Below, piece after piece: positions 24,446 to 32,464 of a DNA stretch of 60,417 nucleotides. Each line of letters opens with the position of its first letter. Positions within the stretch are counted from its first letter, which is position 1. This DNA is from Actinoplanes sp. DH11. Its GTDB lineage: Bacteria > Actinomycetota > Actinomycetes > Mycobacteriales > Micromonosporaceae. Location: contig NZ_JAHWGU010000044.1 of the NCBI RefSeq assembly GCF_020873875.1, positions 1-60,417 on the forward strand, written 5' to 3'. Position numbers and translations under genes: made by a program. Under the pieces are notes generated by a model. The model saw only the letters and a program-made list of their open reading frames with translations, ran no database searches and was not told the origin of the DNA.

Positions 24446-25309
24446 TCACCGTGGCCCCGCGCTGCCCGGGCGGATCAGCCCGGTCTCGTAGGCGGCGACC
24501 ACCGCCTGAACCCTGTCACGCACGTCGAGTTTGGCGAGGATGCGCTTCATGTGCGTCTTGATCGTCGACTCCTCGACGAACAGCCGCTCGGCGACCTCTG
24601 CGTTCGACAGGCCCCGCGCGACCAGCGCCAGCACGTCGCGTTCGCGAACGGTGAGCCCCCGGAAGCGTGCGACGATCACCGGGTCCGGCGGGACCGCCGA
24701 GGTCATGCGATCGATCACGGTCCGGGTGACCGACGGCGACAGCAACGAATCGCCCGCCGCGATCGTGTGAATCGCCTCGATCAACTGCTCCGGCCGGGTC
24801 CGTTTCAGCAGAAACCCGGAGGCGCCGGCGTTGAGCGCGCCGAACACGTAGTCGTCGTCCTCGAACGTCGTCAGGATCAGCACCCGCGTCGCCGGCACCC
24901 CCTCGCTGATCTCATGGGTCGCGGCGATGCCGTCCCGATGCGGCATCCGCACATCCATCAAAACCACGTCGGGCGTGAGTGACCGGCACATCGCGACCGC
25001 CTCGCGTCCATCGGCAGCCTCCCCCACCACCGCGATCGTGTCGTCACTGGACAGCACCGCCCGCAACCCCGCCCGCATGAGCACGTCGTCGTCCACCACC
25101 ATCACCCGCACCGGCGTCACCGCACCGCCGCCCGCCTGCGATGCCACTACGTTGGTCGCCGCCTGCGAAGGGACCGCCCTGCCTGCCGCGTGCGAAGTCA
25201 CCGTGCTGCCTGCCGCCTGCGGAGTCACCATGCTGTCTGCCGCCTGTGCGGAAACCACGTTCCTCGCCGCCTGCCGGGTGGCCGCTCTGCTCTCCGTCCG
25301 CGGGGTCAT
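24446..25309 (-). CDS. NarL-type response regulator with repetitive N-terminal extension
   Basis: 287 residues. The ATG at 25309 overlaps the kinase stop (ATGA). A 64-residue N-terminal extension made of 9-residue repeats (QAAGSTVTS, HAAGRAVPS, QAATNVVAS type) precedes the receiver domain. That domain begins VRVMVVDDD and has its acceptor Asp in VVLMDVRMPHRDG and Lys in FLLKRTR. The LuxR helix-turn-helix is LTVRERDVLALVARGLSN then VEESTIKTHMKRILAKLDV. An internal GTG at codon 64 would give a normal-length protein, so translation of the extension is not certain. It acts with the overlapping kinase. Confidence 0.9.
   Translation of the reverse strand: MTPRTESRAATRQAARNVVSAQAADSMVTPQAAGSTVTSHAAGRAVPSQAATNVVASQAGGGAVTPVRVMVVDDDVLMRAGLRAVLSSDDTIAVVGEAADGREAVAMCRSLTPDVVLMDVRMPHRDGIAATHEISEGVPATRVLILTTFEDDDYVFGALNAGASGFLLKRTRPEQLIEAIHTIAAGDSLLSPSVTRTVIDRMTSAVPPDPVIVARFRGLTVRERDVLALVARGLSNAEVAERLFVEESTIKTHMKRILAKLDVRDRVQAVVAAYETGLIRPGSAGPR
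25134..25268. repeat. 27-bp tandem repeat (five units) in the response regulator 5' end
   Basis: Five 27-bp units begin gcctgc or gcgtgc at 25134, 25161, 25188, 25215 and 25242. They encode 9-residue units in frame before the receiver domain. Confidence 0.85.
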
Positions 25310-26502
25310 GCGGGGACGCTCAGCGTCAGGGGTGCCGAGTAGGGCAGGCGGGCGATGAGCCGGAACACGCCCGTGCCCTCCGTGTCCGCCTCGAGGGTGC
25401 CGTCGAGCAGTGCGGCACGCTCCCGCATGCCGATGATGCCGAGGCCGCTGCCCGGCCGGTGCCGCCTGCCCACCGGGTTGCGCACCTCGATGTCGACCGC
25501 CGACGGGCCGTAGGACAACCGCACGTCAGCCGTGCCGGACCCGTGCCGTGACGCGTTCGTCAACGCCTCCTGCAAGATGCGGTACGCCGCCCAGGCCACA
25601 CCACTCGGCAGCGGCCGGGGCCCACCGTCGAACCTGGTCGACACGGCCAGACCACCCAGCCGGTGCTGGTCGACCAGTTCTTCGAGGGCGCCCGTGTCGG
25701 CCGGCGCGGGATCAGCCGGTGCCTCGCCCTTGCGCAGCGCCCGGACGAGGCGGTCGATGTCGGAGATCGTCTCGTAGGCCACTTCCTCGATCGTCTCGAT
25801 GGCCTGCCGGGACCGCTCCGGGTCCTGTGCGTGCAGCAGCCGTGCCGCGCCCGCCTGCACCAGGATCACGTTTATCGCGTGCCCGGCCGAGTCGTGCAGC
25901 TCCCGGGCGATGCGGGTGCGCTCCTCGGAGGCGGCAAGCTGCCGGTGCCGGTCGAGGTGCAGCTCCCGCAGCCGGGCGGTCACCTCCAGCTCGAGGATGC
26001 GGTCGCGACGCAGGCGGCTGCGGTCGCCGGCGGTCCAGACCAGGGCGAACATCGCCGCCCAGGCGAACAGCCCGGACGACATGGCGAGCACCGACTGGTT
26101 GCCGAGGGTCATCAGCGCCATGGCCGCCGGCACGAAGGCCGTCACCGCGAGGGCCGCTGCCAGCCGCCGCCTCGGGGTTTCCTCACCACCCACCGCCTCG
26201 GCCAGCAGATAGGTCGCCACAAGCTGGCCGGGCGGCACGTCGATGCCGTATTCGAGGCAGATCATCAGCACCGTGGCGGTGGCGGTGACGGCCCAGACCG
26301 TGCCGGGAAAGCGACGTGCCACGACCAGCGGCGCGGCCGACGCGACGGCCAGCAGGAGGCCCAGCGGATCCAAGTGACGGAAGCCTGCCTCGGGGGCGCC
26401 GAGGCCACCCTCGGCGAGCATGACCAGTGTGAACGCCCCGGTGAACAGCGCCACCGCGACATCGATCACGGCTCGCCCCCGGGTGCCCACCTTCGTCCAC
26501 AT
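25306..26502 (-). CDS. Sensor histidine kinase (HisKA_3 type)
   Basis: 398 residues from ATG 26502; the frame is open further upstream but lacks domain features. About six membrane segments (residues 10-160) precede a coiled region (ILELEVTARLRELHLDRHRQ). The phospho-acceptor motif is ARELHDSAGHAINVILVQAG (His about residue 205). The ATPase region has ALTNASRHG and GSGLGIIGMRERAALL. The gene overlaps its response regulator by 4 bases and is divergent from the MMPL exporter at 26667, a common arrangement when the pair controls the exporter. Confidence 0.92.
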   Translation of the reverse strand: MWTKVGTRGRAVIDVAVALFTGAFTLVMLAEGGLGAPEAGFRHLDPLGLLLAVASAAPLVVARRFPGTVWAVTATATVLMICLEYGIDVPPGQLVATYLLAEAVGGEETPRRRLAAALAVTAFVPAAMALMTLGNQSVLAMSSGLFAWAAMFALVWTAGDRSRLRRDRILELEVTARLRELHLDRHRQLAASEERTRIARELHDSAGHAINVILVQAGAARLLHAQDPERSRQAIETIEEVAYETISDIDRLVRALRKGEAPADPAPADTGALEELVDQHRLGGLAVSTRFDGGPRPLPSGVAWAAYRILQEALTNASRHGSGTADVRLSYGPSAVDIEVRNPVGRRHRPGSGLGIIGMRERAALLDGTLEADTEGTGVFRLIARLPYSAPLTLSVPA

Positions 26503-26666
26503 ACGAAGGAGCGTACGGGCGGGCGGCACTTCGGCGAATCCCTCGCCGGTAGCATTCCGGATCCTCCACAGGGGGTACTGCCGATGGCTACCTGTGGGCG
26601 TTTCCACGCAGTGCTCGGCCTCCATAGCGTCATCTCCCGTCCGTTGGCGCCTTCCCGGGAGATCCG

Positions 26667-28907
26667 ATGTCCCTGACCCCGATTCGCCGCCGCAGTGTGT
26701 TCGAGCGCCTGGCCGGCTGGTCCGACCGGCATCGCTGGACAGCACTGCTGCTGTGGGTGCTCGTGCTGATCGGCGTCACCGCCGGGGCCCGGCTGGCCGG
26801 CAGCGACTTCCGCAACGACTTCACCCTGCCCGGCGCCGAGTCGCAGCAGGCACAGGACCTGCTGACCGAGCGGGCCCCGGTCCGCGCCGGCGGCACGCTG
26901 GAGATCGTCGTGCGCGACTCCGGCGGGGTGGACCGGCAGCCCACCCGCGCCACCGTCGACGCGCTGCTCGCCGAGGTTCGCGGGCTTCCCCACGTGGCCG
27001 AGGTGACGAGTCCGTTCCCGGGGTCGGTCTCCCCCGACGGCACGATCGCGCACGCGACGGTCGCCCTCGACGTCCCCGCCGAGGCGATCCCCGCCGACGA
27101 CACCCGTCGCATCATCGACACCGCGCGGGCCCACGACAGCCCGGCGCTCACCGTGGAGGTGGGCGGCGACGCGGCGCGGGCCGCCGAGGAGGCCGAGGGC
27201 GGCGCCGCCGAGGGGGCCGGGCTTCTCGCCGCCCTGGTCGTGCTGGTGCTGCTCTTCGGGTCGCTGCTCGCCGCCAGCCTGCCGATCATCATCGCGGTGT
27301 TCGCCGTGGGCACCGCGATCGGCCTGGTCACGCTGGCCTCGCACGTCGCCACCGTCGCCGACTTCACCACACCTTTGCTGATCCTGGTCGGGCTGGGCGT
27401 GGGGATCGACTACGCGCTGCTGGTCCTCTCCCGGTTCCGGGGCGAGCTGGCCGCGGGCGCCGACCGGGCGACCGCCGTGCGGACAGCACTGGACACCGCC
27501 GGGCGGACGGTCTTCTTCGCCGGCACCACGGTGATCATCGCGCTGCTCGGGCTGGTGCTGCTCGGTCTCGGCGCGCTGCAGGGAGTGGCGGTGGCTCTGG
27601 CGGTCACCGTGCTGGTCACGATGCTGGCCGCGCTCGTGCTGCTGCCGGCGCTGCTCGGCCTCTTCGGCGCGCGTCTGGAGCGGGCAATGCACCGACGTCG
27701 GAAAGGCGCGCGCGAGGAGGGCCGGCTCTGGCGCCGGTGGAGCGACGCGGTGGCACGACGCCCCTGGCCGGCGGTGCTGCTCCCGCTGGTCGCATTGGCC
27801 GGCATGTCGGCGCCCGTCGTCGGCATGCGGCTGGGATTCGCCGACGCCGGCAACGACGCGGCAAGCAAGACGAGCACACGGGCGTACGAGCTGCTGGCGC
27901 AAGGGTTCGGCCCCGGCGTCAACGGCCCGCTGGTCGTCGTCGTGGACACCGGCCGGCGGGGACAGGCCAAGGCAACCGGCAGCGAAGGACCCGCCGAGAG
28001 CACCGGCAGCGAAGGACCCGCGGAGAGCACCGGCGACCGGCGACCGGCCCGGAGCACCGGCGGCAGCGCGTCGGCCGAGGCCGCCGCCGGTGCCGTGCAG
28101 CGGGCGGTCGCCGCCACCCCCGGCGTCGCGGCCGCCACCGCGCCGATCCTCGCACCGGGCGGTGACGTCGCCACGGTGATCGCGTTCCCGAAGTCCGCGC
28201 CGCAGGACGAGGCGACCGCGGAGCTGGTGGCCACGCTGCGCGACGACGTGCTCGTCCCGGTGGCCCGCGAGAACGACGTCACCGTGCTGGTCGGCGGGCC
28301 CACCGCAGCCGTCATCGACGTCTCGGCCGCGATCGCCGATCGGCTGCCGCTGTTCGTCGCGGTCGTGGTCGGATTGTCCGCGCTGTTGCTGCTGGTGCTG
28401 TTCCGGTCCCTGCTGATCCCGGTGAAGGCGGCCGTGCTCAACCTGCTCAGCGTGGGCGCGGCGATGGGCGTGGTCACCTGGGTGTTCCAGCACGGGGCCT
28501 TCGGGGTGCCGCCGGGTCCGATCGAGGCGTACGTGCCCGTCATGATCTTCGCGATCGTTTTCGGGCTGTCGATGGACTATGAGGTCTTCCTGCTGGCCCG
28601 CATGCACGAGGAGTGGGAGCGGACCCGCGACCCGGCCGGCGCGATCCGCGAGGGGCTGGCGACCACCGGCCGGGTCGTCACCGCTGCCGCCGCCATCATG
28701 GTCGTCGTGTTCGGGGCGTTCCTGCTCTCCCCCGACCGGATGTTGCAGCAGTTCGGCCTCGGGCTGGCTGTGGCGGTGCTGATCGACGCGCTCGTCATCC
28801 GCTGCCTGCTGCTGCCTGCGGTCATGCACCTGTTCGGCGCCCGGGCCTGGTGGCTCCCAGCCGGGCTGGCCCGCCGGCTCCCGCGGCTGGCCCTGGAACA
28901 TGCGTAA
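26667..28907 (+). CDS. MMPL-family membrane transporter
   Basis: 746 residues with RND/MMPL layout: one helix (WTALLLWVLVLIGVTAGARL), an external loop, a cluster of helices from residue 180 (LLAALVVLVLLFGSLLAASL), then a repeat of this plan from residue 370. A signature GLGVGIDYALLVLSRFR and its second copy FGLSMDYEVFLLARMHEEWE carry the membrane acidic/Tyr residues needed for proton coupling. Members export lipids, siderophores or drugs. The second external loop has an unusual low-complexity insert with 9-residue repeats (STGSEGPAE) near residues 435-470. Divergent from the kinase/regulator pair, its likely regulators. Confidence 0.9.
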   Translation: MSLTPIRRRSVFERLAGWSDRHRWTALLLWVLVLIGVTAGARLAGSDFRNDFTLPGAESQQAQDLLTERAPVRAGGTLEIVVRDSGGVDRQPTRATVDALLAEVRGLPHVAEVTSPFPGSVSPDGTIAHATVALDVPAEAIPADDTRRIIDTARAHDSPALTVEVGGDAARAAEEAEGGAAEGAGLLAALVVLVLLFGSLLAASLPIIIAVFAVGTAIGLVTLASHVATVADFTTPLLILVGLGVGIDYALLVLSRFRGELAAGADRATAVRTALDTAGRTVFFAGTTVIIALLGLVLLGLGALQGVAVALAVTVLVTMLAALVLLPALLGLFGARLERAMHRRRKGAREEGRLWRRWSDAVARRPWPAVLLPLVALAGMSAPVVGMRLGFADAGNDAASKTSTRAYELLAQGFGPGVNGPLVVVVDTGRRGQAKATGSEGPAESTGSEGPAESTGDRRPARSTGGSASAEAAAGAVQRAVAATPGVAAATAPILAPGGDVATVIAFPKSAPQDEATAELVATLRDDVLVPVARENDVTVLVGGPTAAVIDVSAAIADRLPLFVAVVVGLSALLLLVLFRSLLIPVKAAVLNLLSVGAAMGVVTWVFQHGAFGVPPGPIEAYVPVMIFAIVFGLSMDYEVFLLARMHEEWERTRDPAGAIREGLATTGRVVTAAAAIMVVVFGAFLLSPDRMLQQFGLGLAVAVLIDALVIRCLLLPAVMHLFGARAWWLPAGLARRLPRLALEHA

Positions 28908-28914
28908 CCGGAGT

Positions 28915-30210
28915 TCACCGGAGTCGGGCGGCCCGCGACTCCAGGTATCGCTGCTCGGGCCGGCTGAGCGTGAGCCGCGCCGCCTGCCGGTAATGCTCCC
29001 GGGCCCCGTCCAGGTCACCGGCCATCTCCAGCAGGTGCGCACGGACCGCGGCGGTTCGATGGTGGCGGGCCAGCACCGGGTCCCCGGCAGGCAGCTGACC
29101 TCCGGCGGGCTCCTGCGCCCCGGCCGGCTCGTCGGTCCCGGCCAGCTCGGCGGCCCCGGCCAGCTCGGCGGCCCCGGCCAGCTCGTCCAGGGCGGCGAGA
29201 CCGGTGGCCGGGCCGTGGACCATGGCGACGGCGACGATGCGGTTCAGGGTGACCATCGGGTTGGGGGCGAGTGTGTGCAGCAGGCCGTACAGGATCAGGA
29301 TCTGCTGCCAATCGGTGTCCTCGGGTCGCGCCGCCTCGTCGTGCACCGCCGCGATCGCGGCCTGCAGTTGGAAGGGGCCGATCGGGGCCTGCGCCAGGGT
29401 ACGGGTCAGGATCGCCACACCCTCCGCGATGGCCGCCGCGTCCCAGCGGCCGCGGTCCTGTTCGGCGAGGGGGATCAGCGCGCCGTTCGGTCCGGTGCGC
29501 GCGGGCCGGCGTGCGTCGGTGAGCAGCATCAACGCCAGCAGGCCGGCGACCTCGCCGTCCTGCGGCAGCCGCCGGTGCAGCTGGCGGGTCAGCCGGATCG
29601 CCTCCCGGGTCAGCTCCACCCGGTGCAACTGTTCGCCGGAGCTTGCGGTGTAGCCCTCGTTGAAGATCAGGTACAGCACCTGGCGAACCGCGCCGAGACG
29701 TTCGGCCAGCTCGCCCGGTGCGGGCATCTCGAACTTTGTGCCGGTGTCGCGGATCCGCTGCTTGGCCCGGCTGATCCGCTGGCCGACCGTGGCCTCCGGC
29801 AGCAGCAGAGCCCGCGCGATCTCCGCGGTGGTGAGCCCGCCGACCGCCCGGAGGGTGAGCGTGACCTGCGCCGGCACGGTCAGCGCCGGGTGACAGCAGA
29901 GCAGCAGCAGGACCAGCTCGTCGTCGCCGCGGACTTCGGGCGCCGGTTCGTGCCAGACCGCGTCCTCGCGGCGCCGCCGGGCGGTCTCGTTGCGCAGCAG
30001 CTCCACCCGGCGGCGGCCGGCTACGGTGATCAGCCAGTTGCGCGGCTGCGCGGGCACCCCGGTTGCGGGCCACTGCCGGGCGGCCGCCAGCAGCGCCTCC
30101 TGGACCGCGTCCTCGCACGCCTCGAAATCGCCGTAACGGCGCACCACCGCGGCCAGGACCTGCGGCGCAAGATCGCGCAGCAGGTCCGGCAGGCCGGTCA
30201 GATCTCCCAT
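28915..30210 (-). CDS. ECF42-type RNA polymerase sigma factor
   Basis: 431 residues from ATG 30210. Region 2 starts LRDLAPQVLAAVVRRYGDFE then CEDAVQEALLAAARQW. Region 4 reads LTLRAVGGLTTAEIARALLL then EATVGQRISRAKQRI. A long C-terminal extension with TPR-like helices follows (from about residue 180: VLYLIFNEGYTASSG, LLALMLLTDARRPAR), as in the ECF42 group, which has no anti-sigma factor and is encoded next to YCII/DGPF-domain proteins. Its start overlaps the YCII gene end by 13 bases, matching that group. The C-terminal part has an 18-bp repeat (ELAGAA units) not expected in the family. Confidence 0.9.
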   Translation of the reverse strand: MGDLTGLPDLLRDLAPQVLAAVVRRYGDFEACEDAVQEALLAAARQWPATGVPAQPRNWLITVAGRRRVELLRNETARRRREDAVWHEPAPEVRGDDELVLLLLCCHPALTVPAQVTLTLRAVGGLTTAEIARALLLPEATVGQRISRAKQRIRDTGTKFEMPAPGELAERLGAVRQVLYLIFNEGYTASSGEQLHRVELTREAIRLTRQLHRRLPQDGEVAGLLALMLLTDARRPARTGPNGALIPLAEQDRGRWDAAAIAEGVAILTRTLAQAPIGPFQLQAAIAAVHDEAARPEDTDWQQILILYGLLHTLAPNPMVTLNRIVAVAMVHGPATGLAALDELAGAAELAGAAELAGTDEPAGAQEPAGGQLPAGDPVLARHHRTAAVRAHLLEMAGDLDGAREHYRQAARLTLSRPEQRYLESRAARLR

Positions 30211-30569
30211 GCGCTCATGTCCAGGACCGGTCGCACCTCGACCCTGGTGTAGGCCGCGTCCGGCGCCTTCGCGGCCCACGCCACCGCCTCGTCGAGGTCG
30301 GTGACGTCGATCAGGTAGAAGCCGGCCAGGTGTTCCTTGACCTCGGCGTAGGGGCCGTCCGACGTGATCGTGCGGCCGTCGCGGACGGAGACCTGGGTGG
30401 CCAGCGCCGGATCGCCCAGGCCTTCACTGGCCACCAGCACGCCTGCCTCGCGCATCTGCTCGGTGAGCCGCAGGTGGCCGAGACCGAAGTCGGTGCGCTG
30501 CTCGTCGGTCAAGGTCTCCCAGACAGCCAGGGACTGCGGATTGGACTGGATCAGGATGACGTACTTCAT
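30198..30569 (-). CDS. YCII-related (DGPF-domain) protein
   Basis: 123 residues from ATG 30569. It opens MKYVILIQSNPQSLAVWETL and contains the family marker DGPYAEVKEHLAGFYLIDV, which gives DGPF proteins their name, and ends VEVRPVLDMSAWEI. It has the ferredoxin-like dimer fold by family. Such proteins are translationally linked to ECF42 sigma factors, as here, and are thought to be under their control; the biochemical role is unknown. Upstream gene orientation is divergent from the NTF2-like gene at 30668. Confidence 0.88.
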   Translation of the reverse strand: MKYVILIQSNPQSLAVWETLTDEQRTDFGLGHLRLTEQMREAGVLVASEGLGDPALATQVSVRDGRTITSDGPYAEVKEHLAGFYLIDVTDLDEAVAWAAKAPDAAYTRVEVRPVLDMSAWEI

Positions 30570-30593
30570 GACGGTGCCCCTTTCTCTCGCCAA

Positions 30594-30628
30594 GGATGTC
30601 GAACCCGGCCGGGCCGGCTTCGACATCC
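30594..30628. promoter_or_regulatory. 10-bp inverted repeat in a divergent promoter gap
   Basis: GGATGTCGAA (30594-30603) and TTCGACATCC (30619-30628) are perfectly complementary around a GC-rich 15-base centre. It lies 25 bases upstream of the YCII start and 40 bases before the NTF2-like start, so it could be an operator for both or the shared target of the ECF42 sigma. Function is inferred from position only. Confidence 0.5.
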
Positions 30629-30667
30629 CGGCAGACCGAGAAGACACCGAGAAGGGTGGAACCCGTC

Positions 30668-31288
30668 ATGGACGAGATCCGGGAAGTCATCGGACGCAAA
30701 GCCGCGCTGCTGGAGACCGGTGATGTCAAAGCCGTCCTGTCGCACTATGCCGACACGTTCGTCGAATTCAACCTCGCCCCGCCGCTGCGGCAGCCCGGCG
30801 ACGGCCGGGACACGGCACCGCTGGAGGCCTGGATGGCGAACTTCGAGGCGCCGCCGCGCCGGGAGGTGACCCAGCTGGAGATCACCGCGGACGGCGACGT
30901 GGCGTTCGCGACGAGCATCGACTGCCTGACCGCCACCCCGCGCGGCGCAAGCAGAGGCACGGACGGCGGCACGAATGCGAGCACGGACGGAGACACGGGC
31001 ACGGACGGCGGCACGAGCACGGACGGCGGCACGGGCACGGACGGCGGCACGAGCACGGACGGGAGCACGGGCACGGACGGGAGCACGAGCACGGACGGGA
31101 GCACGGGCACGGACGGGAGCACGGACAGAGGCGCGGGCACGGGCACGGACCGGAGCTTCAGCCTGTGGTTCCGGGTGACGCTGGGGCTGCGCCGGATCGG
31201 TGGGCGATGGCTGGTGACCCACGAGCACGAATCGGTGCCGTTCGAGATGGACGGCTCGTTCCGCGCCTCGACCGATTTGCGTCCGTGA
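30668..31288 (+). CDS. NTF2/SnoaL-like protein interrupted by a TDGG-type repeat
   Basis: 206 residues from ATG 30668. The start (MDEIREVIGRKAALLETGDV, then LSHYADTFVEFNLAPPL) and the end (SFSLWFRVTLGLRRIGGRWL, then VTHEHESVPFEMDGS) form one SnoaL/NTF2-like domain of about 135 residues. Between strands near residue 97 and the following strand, about 63 residues of Thr/Asp/Gly/Ser repeats (TDGGTS, TDGSTG) are inserted by 18-bp tandem units. This type of NTF2-like protein often occurs near ECF sigma/YCII genes. The ligand is unknown, and the insert would form a flexible loop. Confidence 0.75.
   Translation: MDEIREVIGRKAALLETGDVKAVLSHYADTFVEFNLAPPLRQPGDGRDTAPLEAWMANFEAPPRREVTQLEITADGDVAFATSIDCLTATPRGASRGTDGGTNASTDGDTGTDGGTSTDGGTGTDGGTSTDGSTGTDGSTSTDGSTGTDGSTDRGAGTGTDRSFSLWFRVTLGLRRIGGRWLVTHEHESVPFEMDGSFRASTDLRP
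30959..31147. repeat. 18-bp tandem repeats in the NTF2-like gene
   Basis: Repeated acggacggcggcacgagc / acggacgggagcacgggc units, about nine in all, in frame, with some length variation at the ends. They expand the coding sequence by about 190 bases. Confidence 0.85.
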
Positions 31289-31375
31289 GCGGCCCGCGGG
31301 CGACGAGCCGCCCGAAAAAACGGTCGGGGATCGACGGGCACAAGTGCTACGTTTCCCGCGCTGAAAGGGGACACC

Positions 31376-32107
31376 GTGCCGAAGCTGAACCAGATCATCG
31401 CCGTGGAGAAAGGCGTCAAGAGCAAGTCGTTCGCCGACCTGAGCGACGCGCACCACGCCGTGCAGAAGACCGGTCCGCTCGCCGGTATCTCCCGGACGTA
31501 CCAGCCGAAGGACGAGGAGGGCGAGCAGTTGCCCGCCGAGTCGACGCGGGTGCAGATCAAGGGTGAGGACGTCCTGCGTGACGTCGCCGGCACGCTGACC
31601 CGGCTCTTCGACGTCACCGCGACCAAGGACTGGACGAACTGTGTGGCGCGCGCCGACGTGGTCGTCGACGGGCGCACCATCGCCGCGCAGGTTCCGGTGA
31701 CGTACCTGCTGTTTCTCGAGAAGCAGCTCGTCGACCTGCACACGTTCGTCAAGAAGCTGCCGGTGCTCGACGCCGCCGAGAGCTGGACCCGCGACGACTC
31801 CACGGACAGCTGGCGGACCGAGCCGGTGCGCACCAACCGGACGAAGAAGGTGCCGCGCAACCACGTCAAGGCGGAGGCGACGGAGAAGCACCCGGCGCAG
31901 GTCGAGGTGTACTACGAGGACGTCACGGTGGGGTACTGGACCACCGTGAAGTTCTCCGGCGCGCTGCCGGCCAAGCGGGTCAACGAGTTGCTGGAGCGGG
32001 TGCTGGCGCTGCAGACGGCGGTCAAGTTCGCTCGCGAGGAGGCCAACAACACCGAGGTCGTGGACCAGCGGGTCGGTGCGGCCGTCTTCGGTTACCTGTT
32101 CGGGTGA
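31376..32107 (+). CDS. Conserved actinobacterial protein (DUF7873-like), linked to tRNA-like RNA
   Basis: 243 residues from GTG 31376, with gaaagggga upstream. The N-terminus MPKLNQIIAVEKGVKSKSF is one I recall as nearly invariant in streptomycete homologues, annotated DUF7873. No signal peptide or membrane helix. Visible blocks are GISRTYQPKDEEGEQLPAES, TRLFDVTATKDWTNCVARAD, PVTYLLFLEKQLVDLHTFV, and KVPRNHVKAEATEKHPAQVE then YYEDVTVGYWTTVKFSG, ending in a charged helix. No catalytic motif is known. The tRNA-like RNA locus begins right after its stop on the same strand, with no promoter gap obvious. Co-transcription and RNA binding are inference. Confidence 0.75.
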   Translation: MPKLNQIIAVEKGVKSKSFADLSDAHHAVQKTGPLAGISRTYQPKDEEGEQLPAESTRVQIKGEDVLRDVAGTLTRLFDVTATKDWTNCVARADVVVDGRTIAAQVPVTYLLFLEKQLVDLHTFVKKLPVLDAAESWTRDDSTDSWRTEPVRTNRTKKVPRNHVKAEATEKHPAQVEVYYEDVTVGYWTTVKFSGALPAKRVNELLERVLALQTAVKFAREEANNTEVVDQRVGAAVFGYLFG

Positions 32108-32188
32108 CCGTCATGGATTCCCCGTGGGAGCGCGGGGATGCGCCGGACGACCGGCGTAAAGCTGACAGCTGAGGCTGAAACTGACAAC

Positions 32189-32265
32189 GCCGGTGACAGT
32201 GCGGGTTCGAGTCCCGCCCCCCCGCACCACGCGCGGGGGTAGCCCAAATGGCAGAGGCAGCCGGC
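32189..32265 (+). ncRNA. tRNA-like module 1
   Basis: In order: gccggt (32189-32194) pairs with gccggc (32260-32265), as an anticodon stem would. A 6-base variable region is followed by T-stem gcggg (32201-32205), loop ttcgagt and cccgc (32213-32217). 3' acceptor strand cccccgc (32219-32225) is followed by A-CCA-cgc (32226-32232). 5' acceptor gcggggg (32233-32239) pairs with all seven bases of the 3' strand. Then come t-a (8, 9), D-stem gcc/ggc with ggc in the loop, and a26. One extra C sits at 32218. An outer 5-bp helix ctgag (32169-32173) / ctcag (32272-32276) is possible. Confidence 0.75.
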
Positions 32266-32335
32266 CTGAAACTCAGATTCTCGCTCCAACGTCAGCATTC
32301 ACCACTGAACACCAGATCGAACGGCCAGGGACGGA

Positions 32336-32408
32336 GACAGCGGATGCCGGTTCGAATCCGGTCCGCCGCGCCACGAGCGGCGGTAGTTTAATGGCAAAAC
32401 CCGATGTC
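32336..32408 (+). ncRNA. tRNA-like module 2
   Basis: Closing helix gaca-g-cgg (32336-32343) with ccg-a-tgtc (32401-32408), seven pairs and one A-G mismatch. T-stem gccgg (32346-32350), loop ttcgaat, ccggt. 3' acceptor ccgccgc (32363-32369), then G-CCA-cga (32370-32376), then 5' acceptor gcggcgg (32377-32383), seven perfect pairs. t-a follows, then D-stem gttt (32386-32389) / aaac (32397-32400) with GG in the loop. The variable region is only 2 bases, shorter than in true tRNAs. Confidence 0.72.
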
Positions 32409-32464
32409 CTTACGAATGATCCCGGCTCTTAAACGTGCTGGTGTGTGCAATTCAGTGGTAAAGA

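Noticed and set aside
31289..31330. cgggcg-acgagc-cgcccg followed by aaaaaa as a terminator
   Set aside because: The run after the hairpin is A, not T, on the + strand, and no minus-strand gene ends here.
32193..32432. An open frame of 79 codons across the tRNA-like locus
   Set aside because: It runs through both T-arms, acceptor strands and CCA loops. Its translation has no protein character, and the base pairing explains the sequence better.
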